64,000 bases of DNA from the NCBI RefSeq assembly GCF_045862395.1, contig NZ_AP023087.1, positions 682,001-746,000 on the forward strand, in the 5' to 3' direction. A program made the translations under genes and the position numbers. The DNA comes from Marinicellulosiphila megalodicopiae (GTDB taxonomy: Bacteria > Pseudomonadota > Gammaproteobacteria > Pseudomonadales > Natronospirillaceae). The notes below the pieces were generated by a model. It was not told the origin of the DNA. It was given only the letters and a program-made list of their open reading frames with translations, and made no database searches. Of this stretch, positions 17,495-26,231 are shown one piece after another (the stretch's first letter is position 1; every line of letters begins with the position of its first letter).

Positions 17495-18439
17495 ATGCAC
17501 ACAATTTTATGCTTTGGTGAATTACTGATCGATTTTTTGAATTTTAATCTGTATCAAGATGGTGAAGATACCTTAAATGAATTTCGGCAATACCCAGGTG
17601 GTGCGCCTGCAAATGTGGCAGCAGCCATTGGTAAACTTGGTGGTAACGCTCGATTTTTAGGCCAAGTAGGCGATGATAAATTTGGTCGATTTTTAATAAA
17701 CGCGCTGAATGACTATAACGTCGATACGCAGTTTTTATATATCCATCCTATCGCATCGACGCCATTAGCGTTTGTATTTTTAGATGAACACAAAGAGCGC
17801 AGTTTTGAATTTTTTAGAACCAACACGGCCGACATGGTGTTTAAACAAGAGCAAATTGTCGATGACGTATTTAATGATGTCAGTATTTTTCATTTTTGCT
17901 CAAACACATTAACGGATGATCACATTTTTGCAGTAACAATGGATGCGATACATAAAGCCAAAAGCCATGGTTGTACAATCAGTTTTGATGTGAATTTACG
18001 TTTTAATCTATGGAAAGATAAACAAGTTGATATTCACAAAATTACTCAAGCACTTCAATTGGCCGATATCATAAAAGTCAGTAAAGAAGAGGCCGATTGG
18101 ATTTTTAGCCAAGGATTTGAAATAAAGTCATGGTTACAAACAGCTAAAATTATTTGGCAAACCGACGGTGGTAATGACATTCAAATTTTCACTAATGACA
18201 TGCAATTTTCATTACCTTCTCAAAAAGTCACCGTTGTAGACAGCACAGCCGCAGGAGACGCTTTTAGTGCGGGTTTATTATTAGCCATTAACGAATTTGA
18301 TAATTTAGAATTCTCACAACAAACCATTAAAGATATTACGAAATTTGCAAGTAGTTGTGGTGCAGTAGCGGTGCAAAAACAAGGTGCATTGCCAAGTTTA
18401 CCAACGATAAAAGATGTTCAATCAACCTGGGTGTTTTAA
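17495..18439 (+). CDS. PfkB-family sugar kinase, probable fructokinase
   Basis: The 314-residue protein carries both PfkB signatures: an N-terminal glycine-rich motif GGAPANVAAAIGKLGGNARF (about residues 35-55) and the C-terminal anion-hole/base motif DSTAAGDAFSAGLL (about 247-260) with catalytic Asp. CFGELLIDF at the start is typical of bacterial fructokinases. It is followed with no gap by an AGE-family epimerase, so the likely pathway is mannose (or a related hexose) to fructose, then fructose 6-phosphate. Divergent from spoT with about 104 bp between starts. Confidence 0.85.
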   Translation: MHTILCFGELLIDFLNFNLYQDGEDTLNEFRQYPGGAPANVAAAIGKLGGNARFLGQVGDDKFGRFLINALNDYNVDTQFLYIHPIASTPLAFVFLDEHKERSFEFFRTNTADMVFKQEQIVDDVFNDVSIFHFCSNTLTDDHIFAVTMDAIHKAKSHGCTISFDVNLRFNLWKDKQVDIHKITQALQLADIIKVSKEEADWIFSQGFEIKSWLQTAKIIWQTDGGNDIQIFTNDMQFSLPSQKVTVVDSTAAGDAFSAGLLLAINEFDNLEFSQQTIKDITKFASSCGAVAVQKQGALPSLPTIKDVQSTWVF

Positions 18440-19609
18440 ATGAATTTTTTTGATAAAGAATTTCTAACCACGCATATACAATCTATTTTGGATTTTTACG
18501 AACCGAATGTTATTGATGTAAACGGTGGTTATGCACAAAATTTTTATGATGACGGCTCTGTTTTTAATGTGGATCAAAAACAATTAGTTAGCTCTACACG
18601 GCTCATTGTCAATTACGCTTTAAGTGCTCAGTTATTTGACAATATCCATTATCGTCAAAATGCGTTACACGGGTTAAAATTTTTAGAAGAGTCGCATTTT
18701 TTAGAAGATGAAAATAAATTTGTTTGGACATTTAAAGATGGCAAGCCAAACGATTTAACTCAGCAAGCTTATGGCTACGCTTTTGTTTTATTGGCTTATT
18801 CACAGCTTAAAAAAACTAACATTATTCAAAGTGATGAATGGATTGATAAAACGTTTAATATGCTAGAAACCACTTTCTGGCAAGAAGAATTTGGATTGTA
18901 TGCCGATGAATTAAGCGAAGATAATGTCCTAAGTGATTATCGTGGTCAAAATTCAAATATGCATTTATGTGAAGCCATGATTGCGGCATATGAAGCAACT
19001 CAAAATCCAAAATATTTAGCCCGTGCAAAAATATTGGCATTTAATATTGCTATTAAACAGGCTGACTTATCAAATGGTTTGGTGTGGGAACATTTTAATA
19101 CTCAATTTAAAATTGACTGGGAATATAATAAAAACGACCCTAAGAATTTATATCGCCCATGGGGGTTTCAGCCAGGACATCAAACCGAATGGACAAAACT
19201 TTTACTTCAGTTATATCAATACGATCCACAAGAATGGATGTTAGAAAGAGCTAAAACGTTATTTGATACTGCATGGAATGTCGCATGGGATCATAACAAT
19301 GGAGGGTTGTTTTACGGCTTTGACACAGATAAAAATATTTGTGATGACGATAAATATTTTTGGGTTCAAGCTGAAAGTTTTGCAGCTGCTGCTCTGTTAT
19401 ACAAAGCCACCAACGATGAAAAATATTTAGAGCGTTACAATAAACTTTGGCAATACAGTTGGGATCATTTTGTGGATCATGAAAACGGTGCTTGGTATCG
19501 AGTTTTAAAAGCAGACAATTCGAAGTATTCAAACAAGAAAAGTGAAGCAGGCGCAAAGTGTGATTATCATACAATTTGTGCCTGTCTTGAGGTTTTAAAA
19601 ATGTTATAG
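18440..19609 (+). CDS. AGE-family epimerase/isomerase, probable mannose isomerase
   Basis: The ATG follows the TAA of the fructokinase gene directly, so translation is probably coupled. The 389-residue product belongs to the N-acylglucosamine 2-epimerase superfamily ((alpha/alpha)6 barrel). Recognisable strings are QLVSSTRLIVNYALSAQLF, LTQQAYGYAFVLLAYSQL, RGQNSNMHLCEAMIAAYEA, FQPGHQTEWTKLLLQL and WVQAESFAAAALLYKAT, which carry the paired active-site His and Glu residues. In this subgroup the usual reaction is mannose-fructose interconversion (YihS-like/mannose 2-epimerase). The adjacent kinase supports fructose as product. No signal peptide; cytoplasmic. Confidence 0.85.
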   Translation: MNFFDKEFLTTHIQSILDFYEPNVIDVNGGYAQNFYDDGSVFNVDQKQLVSSTRLIVNYALSAQLFDNIHYRQNALHGLKFLEESHFLEDENKFVWTFKDGKPNDLTQQAYGYAFVLLAYSQLKKTNIIQSDEWIDKTFNMLETTFWQEEFGLYADELSEDNVLSDYRGQNSNMHLCEAMIAAYEATQNPKYLARAKILAFNIAIKQADLSNGLVWEHFNTQFKIDWEYNKNDPKNLYRPWGFQPGHQTEWTKLLLQLYQYDPQEWMLERAKTLFDTAWNVAWDHNNGGLFYGFDTDKNICDDDKYFWVQAESFAAAALLYKATNDEKYLERYNKLWQYSWDHFVDHENGAWYRVLKADNSKYSNKKSEAGAKCDYHTICACLEVLKML

Positions 19610-19617
19610 GTTAATAA

Positions 19618-20412
19618 TTATTTCAAAAACCCTTCGCAACTTGGTTTGATTCGAACGGCTTTGTAATAATGTTCAACCAAATTCACATGTTGAGTTAAGC
19701 CATCGATACGGGTTTTATGGCTAGGGTGGCTGGACATAAACTCAGGTGGCTGGCCTTGTGAATTATTTGCCATGTTTTCCCATAAACGAACTGCATCATA
19801 AGGGTCAAACCCTGCTTTTGCCATTAAGACATGGCCTCTTACATCGGATTCAGATTCGTGTGATCGGCTAAAAGGTAATGTCACACCATAATTAATACCT
19901 AAGCCTAATCCAGCCATAATTAATCCTTTGTTTTCTTCTGATGCATTGCTTAACGAGCCTTCGCCAAGTGCCATTGCAGCGCCTGCTACCAAACCTAAAC
20001 TCATACGTTGATTAGAATGCTCTTCTAAAACGTGTGCCACTTCGTGACCAATAATTGCAGCAAGTTGACCCTGAGAGGTGGCGACATTTAATATCCCTGT
20101 ATACACTCCGATTTTACCGCCAGGTAATGCAAACGCGTTAACTTGATCGGACTCAAACACCACCACTTCCCACTGACCTGAAAATTCGTCAACTGAAACT
20201 TGATCAGTAATGGCATTAGCAACACAACTTACATAACGATTGGTTTTGTAATCTGTTGAAATGGGTAGTGTTGTTTTCATTTCTTCAAATGATTGTATGC
20301 CCATTGCATCCATTTGTGCATTTGGAATCAATGTCATTTGGTTTAATTTTATTCCGCCACATGCACTTAGCGCGAGGATAGTTGCACCAGTTAAAAGTTT
20401 TTTATATAACAT
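19618..20412 (-). CDS. M48-family metalloprotease lipoprotein (LoiP/YcaL-like)
   Basis: The 264-residue product starts MLYKKLLTGATILALSACGG, a lipoprotein signal with Cys18, and has the zinc-protease motif HEVAHVLEEH (about residue 130) and the third ligand in HESESDVRGHVLM. This is the Oma1/LoiP-type M48 peptidase group of envelope quality-control proteases. I place the start at 20412 because its ATG overlaps the moaE stop as TAATG, a typical coupling arrangement; an ATG four codons earlier (20424) would overlap moaE by 13 bp. Being last in a molybdopterin operon is odd, with no obvious functional link. Confidence 0.85.
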   Translation of the reverse strand: MLYKKLLTGATILALSACGGIKLNQMTLIPNAQMDAMGIQSFEEMKTTLPISTDYKTNRYVSCVANAITDQVSVDEFSGQWEVVVFESDQVNAFALPGGKIGVYTGILNVATSQGQLAAIIGHEVAHVLEEHSNQRMSLGLVAGAAMALGEGSLSNASEENKGLIMAGLGLGINYGVTLPFSRSHESESDVRGHVLMAKAGFDPYDAVRLWENMANNSQGQPPEFMSSHPSHKTRIDGLTQHVNLVEHYYKAVRIKPSCEGFLK

Positions 20413-20882
20413 TAATTGTCCCATCTTTTTAATTGTTGTTGATCGCTTAATTTAGCATCGACCCAATAACTTTGATCGTTTTTAGATTCCTGCTTCCAAA
20501 ATGGGGCGCTGGTTTTGAGAAAATCCATAATGAAGTCGCAGGCCAAAAATGCTTCTTTACGATGCGAACTGCTGACACCAACAAATACAATTTGCTCACC
20601 ACGGGCTAACTTGCCAACACGGTGCACAATTTTAATCTGTCCGATTTCCCATTTAGATAACGCTTGTTGGCATAAGTCACTTAACACTTTCATGCACATA
20701 GCATGGTAATGTTCGATAATTAATTCTGTGGACTCAAACTCACCATCGTCACCCATTAGGTCTCGAACGGTGCCAGTAAACGTCACAATTGCCCCTTCGT
20801 GGGTATTATGAAGGCTTTGATGTAATAAACCAACATCAAAGTCCTCTTCGCTGATCTCAATACTAAAAGGTTGGCTTTGCAT
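20412..20882 (-). CDS. moaE: Molybdopterin synthase catalytic subunit MoaE
   Basis: MoaE forms a heterotetramer with MoaD and adds the dithiolene sulfurs to cPMP. The 156-residue protein has GAIVTFTGTVRDLMGDDGEF near residue 30, IKIVHRVGKLARGEQIVFVG (about 90) and the Lys-containing active-site segment DFLKTSAPFWKQES (about 125), all typical of the family (about 150 aa). It starts on the base after the moaD stop. The stop overlaps the start of the following M48 protease gene by one base. Confidence 0.95.
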   Translation of the reverse strand: MQSQPFSIEISEEDFDVGLLHQSLHNTHEGAIVTFTGTVRDLMGDDGEFESTELIIEHYHAMCMKVLSDLCQQALSKWEIGQIKIVHRVGKLARGEQIVFVGVSSSHRKEAFLACDFIMDFLKTSAPFWKQESKNDQSYWVDAKLSDQQQLKRWDN

Positions 20883-21128
20883 CTAACCTCCTGTAACTGG
20901 TGGAAAAAATGCAACTTCATCACCTTCATTTAACTCAGAGTCAAAATCAGCCATGTCTTGATTAATAGCAACAAGTAAATTCGCTGTATTTTTTAAATCA
21001 GATAACGCTGCATTTTCAGCAGATAGACAATCAAAAAGCTGTTGGATATTAGAGCAGGGTGCTTCAATGTTAAGTTGATCAATTTTAAACTGATCACGTA
21101 GTTTTCCAAAAAATAAAACAGTAATCAT
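20883..21128 (-). CDS. moaD: Molybdopterin synthase sulfur carrier MoaD
   Basis: An 81-residue ubiquitin-like protein beginning VLFFGKLRDQF and ending EVAFFPPVTGG. The C-terminal Gly-Gly is adenylated and thiocarboxylated by MoeB and then feeds sulfur to MoaE. Size and ending match the family. It lies 1 bp after moaB and abuts moaE. Confidence 0.95.
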   Translation of the reverse strand: MITVLFFGKLRDQFKIDQLNIEAPCSNIQQLFDCLSAENAALSDLKNTANLLVAINQDMADFDSELNEGDEVAFFPPVTGG

Positions 21129-21129
21129 A

Positions 21130-21678
21130 TTAGCCTCTTGATTCGCATTGATCGGTAATTTGATTGTTTACTTTTTTAAGTTGAGCCACAAAATTACAAG
21201 GTTTATGGGTGGCATCTAATTGCTCTTTTATTATTTTATTCCAAGCTGTTTTGCACGCTCCTGTTGAACCAGGCATACAGAAAATAATCGTCTCGTTAGA
21301 CAAGCCTGCTAAAGATCGAGATTGAATCGTTGATGTGCCAATTTCTTCAAAGGAAACTTGTCTAAATAACTCGCCATAACCTTCAACGGTTTTATCTAAT
21401 AACGGTTTGATTGCCTCAGGTGTGCTGTCTCTTGAAGTGAAACCCGTACCACCTGTAATTAAAATTACCTGAGTGGTGTCACTTGCGATCCATTGTGAGG
21501 TAACGGCACGAATTTTATAAATATCATCAATCACAATTTTTTTATCATCTAATACATGCCCTGCTTCTTTTAATGCAGAAACTAATGATTGTCCTGATGT
21601 GTCCGTGTCTTCATTACGAGTGTCTGATACTGTTAAAACCGCTATATTTAAAGGTTGAAATGATTTAGATGCGCTCAT
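21130..21678 (-). CDS. moaB: Molybdopterin adenylyltransferase-like protein MoaB
   Basis: The 182-residue MogA/MoaB-fold protein has NIAVLTVSDTRNEDTDTSG near the start, LITGGTGFTSRDSTPEAI (about residue 75) and GLSNETIIFCMPGSTGACKT (about 130), the nucleotide/molybdopterin-binding loops. MoaB-type proteins adenylate molybdopterin or are accessory to MogA. Its start overlaps mobA by 14 bp and it is followed 1 bp later by moaD. Confidence 0.93.
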   Translation of the reverse strand: MSASKSFQPLNIAVLTVSDTRNEDTDTSGQSLVSALKEAGHVLDDKKIVIDDIYKIRAVTSQWIASDTTQVILITGGTGFTSRDSTPEAIKPLLDKTVEGYGELFRQVSFEEIGTSTIQSRSLAGLSNETIIFCMPGSTGACKTAWNKIIKEQLDATHKPCNFVAQLKKVNNQITDQCESRG

Positions 21679-22210
21679 GATTTAAGTACTCCTCCCATTG
21701 CTGGGGTGTATTAATATTAATAAGATAATGATCGTCGATGTCTATGAAATGTGTATTTAAAAATCGACTGAAATGATTGATTGACCAATTAGTCTCAGTG
21801 GTTAGTTGATTGTCTAACCACTGTTTTGTTTGACGGTTTACTTTAAAAACCAAAGGTAAAATAGAATTAGTAAAGGCCACAGATTGATTGCTGTTAATTG
21901 CAAATTGAATTAATTGATTGATCGAATCTTGGTTTAAATTGGGCATATCCACAGGCAAACAAATACAAAAATCAAAGTCTAAAAAATCGTCCACTTGAAA
22001 TAAAGCATCTATTGCCCCTAGTGGCCCTTTTTTCTCAAAGCGATCTTTAATTTGTTGATTGTCGCAAACAAATATTTGCTCAATATTACAAGATTCTAAT
22101 ATTGAAATTTGTCGTTGCTTTAAACTTTGATTGTCTATTTCTAATTTGGATTTGTCTTGTCCCATTCTTGATGATAAACCACCGCCAAGTAACGCTGCCG
22201 CTATTTTCAA
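21665..22210 (-). CDS. mobA: Molybdenum cofactor guanylyltransferase MobA, TTG start
   Basis: The 181-residue product has the nucleotidyltransferase signature ALLGGGLSSRMGQDKSKLEI at the N-terminus and the metal-binding CLPVDMPNL about residue 90, typical of MobA, which attaches GMP to the molybdenum cofactor to make MGD. I start it at the TTG at 22210, 5 nt after a perfect GGAGG that lies inside the last codons of moaA; the open frame begins four codons earlier at another TTG that would overlap that ribosome site. The gene overlaps moaB at its 3' end. Confidence 0.88.
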   Translation of the reverse strand: MKIAAALLGGGLSSRMGQDKSKLEIDNQSLKQRQISILESCNIEQIFVCDNQQIKDRFEKKGPLGAIDALFQVDDFLDFDFCICLPVDMPNLNQDSINQLIQFAINSNQSVAFTNSILPLVFKVNRQTKQWLDNQLTTETNWSINHFSRFLNTHFIDIDDHYLININTPQQWEEYLNHERI

Positions 22211-22211
22211 A

Positions 22212-23213
22212 TTACCCTCCAATCATGGCTAAATGTTTGGTCGAACCAGAAATATTATCGTGTAAAGAATGACTGTCTTTTTTATAACCTAATACCGATT
22301 GTAATTCTGATATTAAATTTTGTTGTGGCTGGTCTGCTTGCATAAACGGTCGTAAATCAAATCCGCCATCACCAAATAAACATAAATGTAATTTACCGGT
22401 AGAGCTGATGCGTAATCGATTGCAGGTTTTGCAAAAATCTTGGCTGTAAGGGGTGATAAAACCGATGTTACCTATAGATTCTCTATGCTCATATTCAATG
22501 GCTGGGCCTGCGGTTTTTGATTTTTTAATGGCTGTCCAGCCCAATAATGAAAGCTGTGAAATTAAGCTATCTGCGCGAACGTGTTCTTTGTTAAAAAATT
22601 CGGTGTTATCGCCGGTTTGCATTAATTCAATAAATCGCAATGTAATGGGTTTGTTTTTTACCCATTGCACAAATTGTAAAAATTCATGGGCATTAAACGA
22701 TTGCATCAACACCACGTTGACTTTGATTTGTTTGAACCCTAATTCAACGGCGCGATCTAATCCTTTTAAAATATCATCTAAAATAGAGTGTCCAGTAATT
22801 TTGTTAAACGTCGAAGGGTGCAGGCTATCGATAGAAACCGTTAAATTATCTAATCCCGCGTCTTTCCATTGATCGACATAATCGTTGATTTTATAACCGT
22901 TAGTGGTCATGCAGACTTGTTTGATGCCATCGATATTTTTTAACGTGCGAATAATCTCTACGTGATCTTTTCGTAAAACAGGCTCACCACCGGTAACACG
23001 AATTTTACTCACGCCAAGTTTGGCAAGAGATTGGGCGGTGTGTTTGATTTCAGGTAGTGTCAAAAACTGGTTTTTACCATTTTTTTCATAACCGTCAGGC
23101 AGGCAGTAATCGCATTTAAAATTACATACATCAGTGATAGATAATCGCACATAGCGAAAATCACGCCCTTGAGGGTCGGTTAACCCTAGCGTTTTAATAG
23201 GTTGAGCTGTCAT
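22212..23213 (-). CDS. moaA: GTP 3',8-cyclase MoaA (radical SAM)
   Basis: MoaA catalyses the first step of molybdopterin synthesis, converting GTP to 3',8-cyclo-GTP. The 333-residue protein shows the radical-SAM cluster motif C30-X3-C34-X2-C37 (ITDVCNFKCDYCLPDGY), the SAM-binding VTGGEPVLRKD, the second cluster CKTCNRLRIS...C near residue 260, and the C-terminal GG required for activity (LAMIGG). The start is the ATG at 23213 preceded by GGAAAGG, the conserved end of the Moco riboswitch; the frame extends 19 codons further up inside that RNA and is not used. Confidence 0.95.
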   Translation of the reverse strand: MTAQPIKTLGLTDPQGRDFRYVRLSITDVCNFKCDYCLPDGYEKNGKNQFLTLPEIKHTAQSLAKLGVSKIRVTGGEPVLRKDHVEIIRTLKNIDGIKQVCMTTNGYKINDYVDQWKDAGLDNLTVSIDSLHPSTFNKITGHSILDDILKGLDRAVELGFKQIKVNVVLMQSFNAHEFLQFVQWVKNKPITLRFIELMQTGDNTEFFNKEHVRADSLISQLSLLGWTAIKKSKTAGPAIEYEHRESIGNIGFITPYSQDFCKTCNRLRISSTGKLHLCLFGDGGFDLRPFMQADQPQQNLISELQSVLGYKKDSHSLHDNISGSTKHLAMIGG

Positions 23214-23330
23214 ATACCTTTCCAAATTCGGGAGATTAGGTCGTTTCCTTCCTAACCCTGGTAAACACAAGGTTTACGGTTAACAGATCGTAGCGATATA
23301 CCTTAGAGCTGAGAACTTCGGTTATTGTGA
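23214..23330 (-). ncRNA. Moco (molybdenum cofactor) riboswitch ahead of moaA
   Basis: On the minus strand the leader carries the hallmark 3' portion of the Moco RNA motif: ACCAGGGTTAGGAAGGAAAC, then CCTAATCTCCCG and TTTGGAAAGG just before the ATG, closely matching what I recall of the E. coli moaA leader (CCAGGG..GGAAGAAA..CCTCCCG..CTGGAAAGG). TTAGG/CCTAA, GGG/CTCCC and CCA/TGG pair as nested helices, and a separate hairpin GTAAAC/GTTTAC lies just 5' of it. The GGAAAGG is also the ribosome site, so ligand binding would control moaA translation. The 5' boundary is approximate. Confidence 0.85.
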
Positions 23331-23691
23331 CAAAAGTATAGTGGAAATTGTGATTCAGTCCTATGGCAAAGGGTATTTTTTTGCCAAAGTACGTATTTAT
23401 GAGTAGGTGAAAAAGAGGAGTGGAGCTGGGAGTTTGAGGCTTGAGGTGACAGGGTTTGATGTATTCATCCCCCTTGGTTAATTTAAAGGGATGAATCACT
23501 TTGGTGTTTATTTAATTGGCTATGTTTTAAATTGTTGTTGCAGCATTCAAATCGCTTTTTACAAACTCAGCAAAGTCATTGTAAATAGTAAAATGTATGC
23601 AATATTTGAGTAAACTTTGCTAATACTCAAAACCATTTCAAATCAAACAGTTACGGTAATAGCAACACAAATGTAAAACATAGCGCTTTAG

Positions 23692-24879
23692 TTAAGCCGC
23701 TAATTTAGCTAATTCCACTTTGATAATGCCAATGGCTTGTTCAATTTTTTCAACGGATGCGTGAGTGAAATTCAATCTAAAGCCAACTTGCTGATCTTCC
23801 AAGGCAAAATCAGACGGGTAAAATACATTACTAGGTACCACGGCTACATTCGCTTTTAATAATGTTCTTGCCACGGTTTCAACATCGGCTGCTTTGACAT
23901 GCTTAAGAGCAACCCATAAAAACATACCGCCATCGACGCTTTTTGCTTCTGCGTATTCAGACAAATGTTCGTTGATTGCATTTAACATTGCATCGTGATG
24001 AGTTTGGTATTTTTGTTTGATGTTTTCAATGTGTTTTGGGAAATTTTCGTGAGTTAATAACTTTAATAACAACGCTTGCATAGGAATACTGCTGTGCAAA
24101 TCAGAGGTTTGTTTGATTTTAACTAACGTATTAATCAATGTTTTATTGCCAATGACGCTACCCAGTCTTAATCCTGGTGTGGCAATTTTTGAAAACGAAC
24201 GTAATACAAAACAGTTTTCATAAAAATCAGAAACTGGCGCGATGGGCTCGTTCTTAAAGCGTAAGTCACGATACGGCACGTCTTCAATAAAGAACACTTC
24301 ATATTGTTTACATAATGATGCGACGGCTTTACGAACTTCTAAGCTCCAGCAAATGCCTGTAGGGTTGTGAAAATCAGGAACGGCGTAAAAAAACTTAACG
24401 TCATTTTGTTTAAAGGTGTTTTCTAATTGCGTTAAATCAGGGCCCGTTAGTGACTCGTTTTCGCCAATGCTGTGAATGTTGGCTTGAGCTAATTCAAAGA
24501 TTTGCAGAGCACCCAAATAACTCGGTGCCTCCATTACAATGTGATCACCAGGGGCAATAAACCCACGGGCAATTAAATCTAAGCATTGTTGCGAGCCTGT
24601 GCCAATCATGGCGTCGTCTTGTTCGCGCACGACATATTGCTCGCGTACGTAATTTAATAACGGGGGATAACCCTGCGTACTGCCATATTGAAATATGGTG
24701 CGATCACTTTTAATTTCCTGCATGGATTGTTCAATAATTTCCATAGGAAACGCACTTTCGTTGGGTAACCCGCCTGCTAAAGAAATCATGCCCGCTTGAT
24801 GAGTGGCAGCTAAAATTTCTCGGATGTAGCTTGGTTTAATTGCTTGAACGGCTTTTGTAGGGGAGAGTGTGAAAGTCAT
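23692..24879 (-). CDS. PLP-dependent aminotransferase, class I/II (2-aminoadipate/MocR-type fold)
   Basis: The 395-residue enzyme begins with FTLSPTKAVQAIKPSYIREI and MISLAGGLPNESAFP, followed by FQYGSTQGYPPLLNYVREQY, the N-terminal signature of LysN/2-aminoadipate-type aminotransferases. The PLP lysine lies in LRSFSKIATPGLRLG (about residue 235) and the substrate carboxylate Arg in VGFRLNFTH near the end. Substrate cannot be fixed from sequence; aromatic or branched amino acids and 2-aminoadipate are all seen in the group. It is divergent from an AraC-type regulator 87-105 bp away, a likely regulator-target pair. Confidence 0.85.
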   Translation of the reverse strand: MTFTLSPTKAVQAIKPSYIREILAATHQAGMISLAGGLPNESAFPMEIIEQSMQEIKSDRTIFQYGSTQGYPPLLNYVREQYVVREQDDAMIGTGSQQCLDLIARGFIAPGDHIVMEAPSYLGALQIFELAQANIHSIGENESLTGPDLTQLENTFKQNDVKFFYAVPDFHNPTGICWSLEVRKAVASLCKQYEVFFIEDVPYRDLRFKNEPIAPVSDFYENCFVLRSFSKIATPGLRLGSVIGNKTLINTLVKIKQTSDLHSSIPMQALLLKLLTHENFPKHIENIKQKYQTHHDAMLNAINEHLSEYAEAKSVDGGMFLWVALKHVKAADVETVARTLLKANVAVVPSNVFYPSDFALEDQQVGFRLNFTHASVEKIEQAIGIIKVELAKLAA

Positions 24880-24983
24880 GATCTGCTCAGTTGGTTATTT
24901 TGAGGCAGTATAAGTGGTTAATTGATGTCTAATTTGTCCGTTTATGCTTTAATATTTGTCCATTTATGATATTTGTGCATTTT

Positions 24984-25847
24984 ATGAGTCACCAATCACG
25001 AATCAATGATGCGTTGTATAAAATACATCAGGATATTGCCTCCCCCTTACCCGCCAAACAGCTTGCAGATATTGCCTGTTATTCTGAACAGCACTTTCAT
25101 AGAGTATTCAAACAGGTGGTTGGGCAGTCGGTGCATCAATATATAAGACAGTGCCGATTAGAGTACGCGGGCAATCAGTTGATGTTTGATGTGCGCTGCC
25201 CTGTGATTGAAATTGCCAATAAATCGGGTTTTACCTCCTTATCTTCTTTTAGCCGTGCCTTTAAAGAGCAATACGATCTGTCTCCTGGGCAATGGCGTTT
25301 AAAATCAAGTATGAATCAAGATCGGCCATATCTGCAAAATCCTGAAATAAAAGCGGCGTATGAACGACTAAAAGGTAAAGGATTACCCAAACCAAGAATT
25401 AAAGAGTTACCTGAATACCATGTAGCGTACATACGTCATCAAGGTTATGGGCGAAGTATTTCTAAGTCCTGGAGAGGATTGCAAAGCTGGTGCTTGAAGG
25501 AAGGCAGAAGTTTCGAGTATCAATTTGGATTACACCATTCTAATCCGTCATGTGTCCCGTTAGATGAATGTCGATATGTTGCTTGTGTGCAAATTGACAA
25601 GCCAATACTAAAAAGAGGGCATGTTAACTCCTTAACGATTCCAAAAGGTTTGCACGTTGTGTTTCGATTAACGGGACAATATGGTGAATTACTGCCGCAA
25701 CTTTCTAAAATTTATGAGCATTGGCTGCCAAAATCAGGCTATAAAATGATGTCTACACCCAGTGTGGTGCGTTATATAAAGAATCAATTTATGGAAGACG
25801 ATGAGAGTTTTGTATTAGATTTTTGTTTACCGATAGGATTTTATTAG
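24984..25847 (+). CDS. AraC-family regulator with GyrI-like effector domain
   Basis: Residues ~1-105 are a double helix-turn-helix AraC domain placed at the N-terminus (LADIACYSEQHFHRVFKQVV; VIEIANKSGFTSLSSFSRAF). Residues ~135-287 form a GyrI/SbmC-like small-molecule-binding domain (KELPEYHVAYIRHQGYGRSI; HVVFRLTGQYGELLPQLSKI). This arrangement is typical of Rob/SoxS-like regulators of stress or drug response. The frame opens at 24966; I prefer the second ATG (24984, MSHQSRINDALYKIHQ) because it matches where the domain normally begins, though neither has a good ribosome site. Divergent from the aminotransferase gene. Confidence 0.85.
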   Translation: MSHQSRINDALYKIHQDIASPLPAKQLADIACYSEQHFHRVFKQVVGQSVHQYIRQCRLEYAGNQLMFDVRCPVIEIANKSGFTSLSSFSRAFKEQYDLSPGQWRLKSSMNQDRPYLQNPEIKAAYERLKGKGLPKPRIKELPEYHVAYIRHQGYGRSISKSWRGLQSWCLKEGRSFEYQFGLHHSNPSCVPLDECRYVACVQIDKPILKRGHVNSLTIPKGLHVVFRLTGQYGELLPQLSKIYEHWLPKSGYKMMSTPSVVRYIKNQFMEDDESFVLDFCLPIGFY

Positions 25848-25939
25848 AAAACTGTAATTTTGCGTGTAAAAAGTAACCAATATTGAAAAAGAGCAAAAAT
25901 ATGCAGTTTTTTGAGTTTATATTTTTGTTATCCCGATAG

Positions 25940-25948
25940 TTATCCACA
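25940..25948 (+). promoter_or_regulatory. Consensus DnaA box
   Basis: Perfect match to TTATCCACA. Confidence 0.55.
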
Positions 25949-26222
25949 TAAAATTTGGAAAAGTAATTTCATTTTTTTGTTGACAAGCCTAAAATTTTTT
26001 TAATTCTATTTTTGAAATAGATAAGTCCTAAAAAAATTTCAGAGAAAAAAATATTGAAATAACTCACATAGACGATGTAAGGCATTTATTGAATAAATAG
26101 ATTGTTGATAACTTGTCATTCTTATTAAATCATTATATTTCAATGGCTTAGCTTATATATGTAATGTTTGAAATTAACGTGAAACCTTGAAAAATTCACT
26201 TGTAATTAAGTTATCCTTGAAG

Positions 26223-26231
26223 TTATCCACA
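26223..26231 (+). promoter_or_regulatory. Consensus DnaA box
   Basis: Perfect match to TTATCCACA, same orientation as the box at 25940, 283 bp apart. Confidence 0.55.

Noticed and set aside
23236..23499. 87-codon minus-strand frame upstream of moaA
   Set aside because: It overlaps the Moco riboswitch and lacks a ribosome site.
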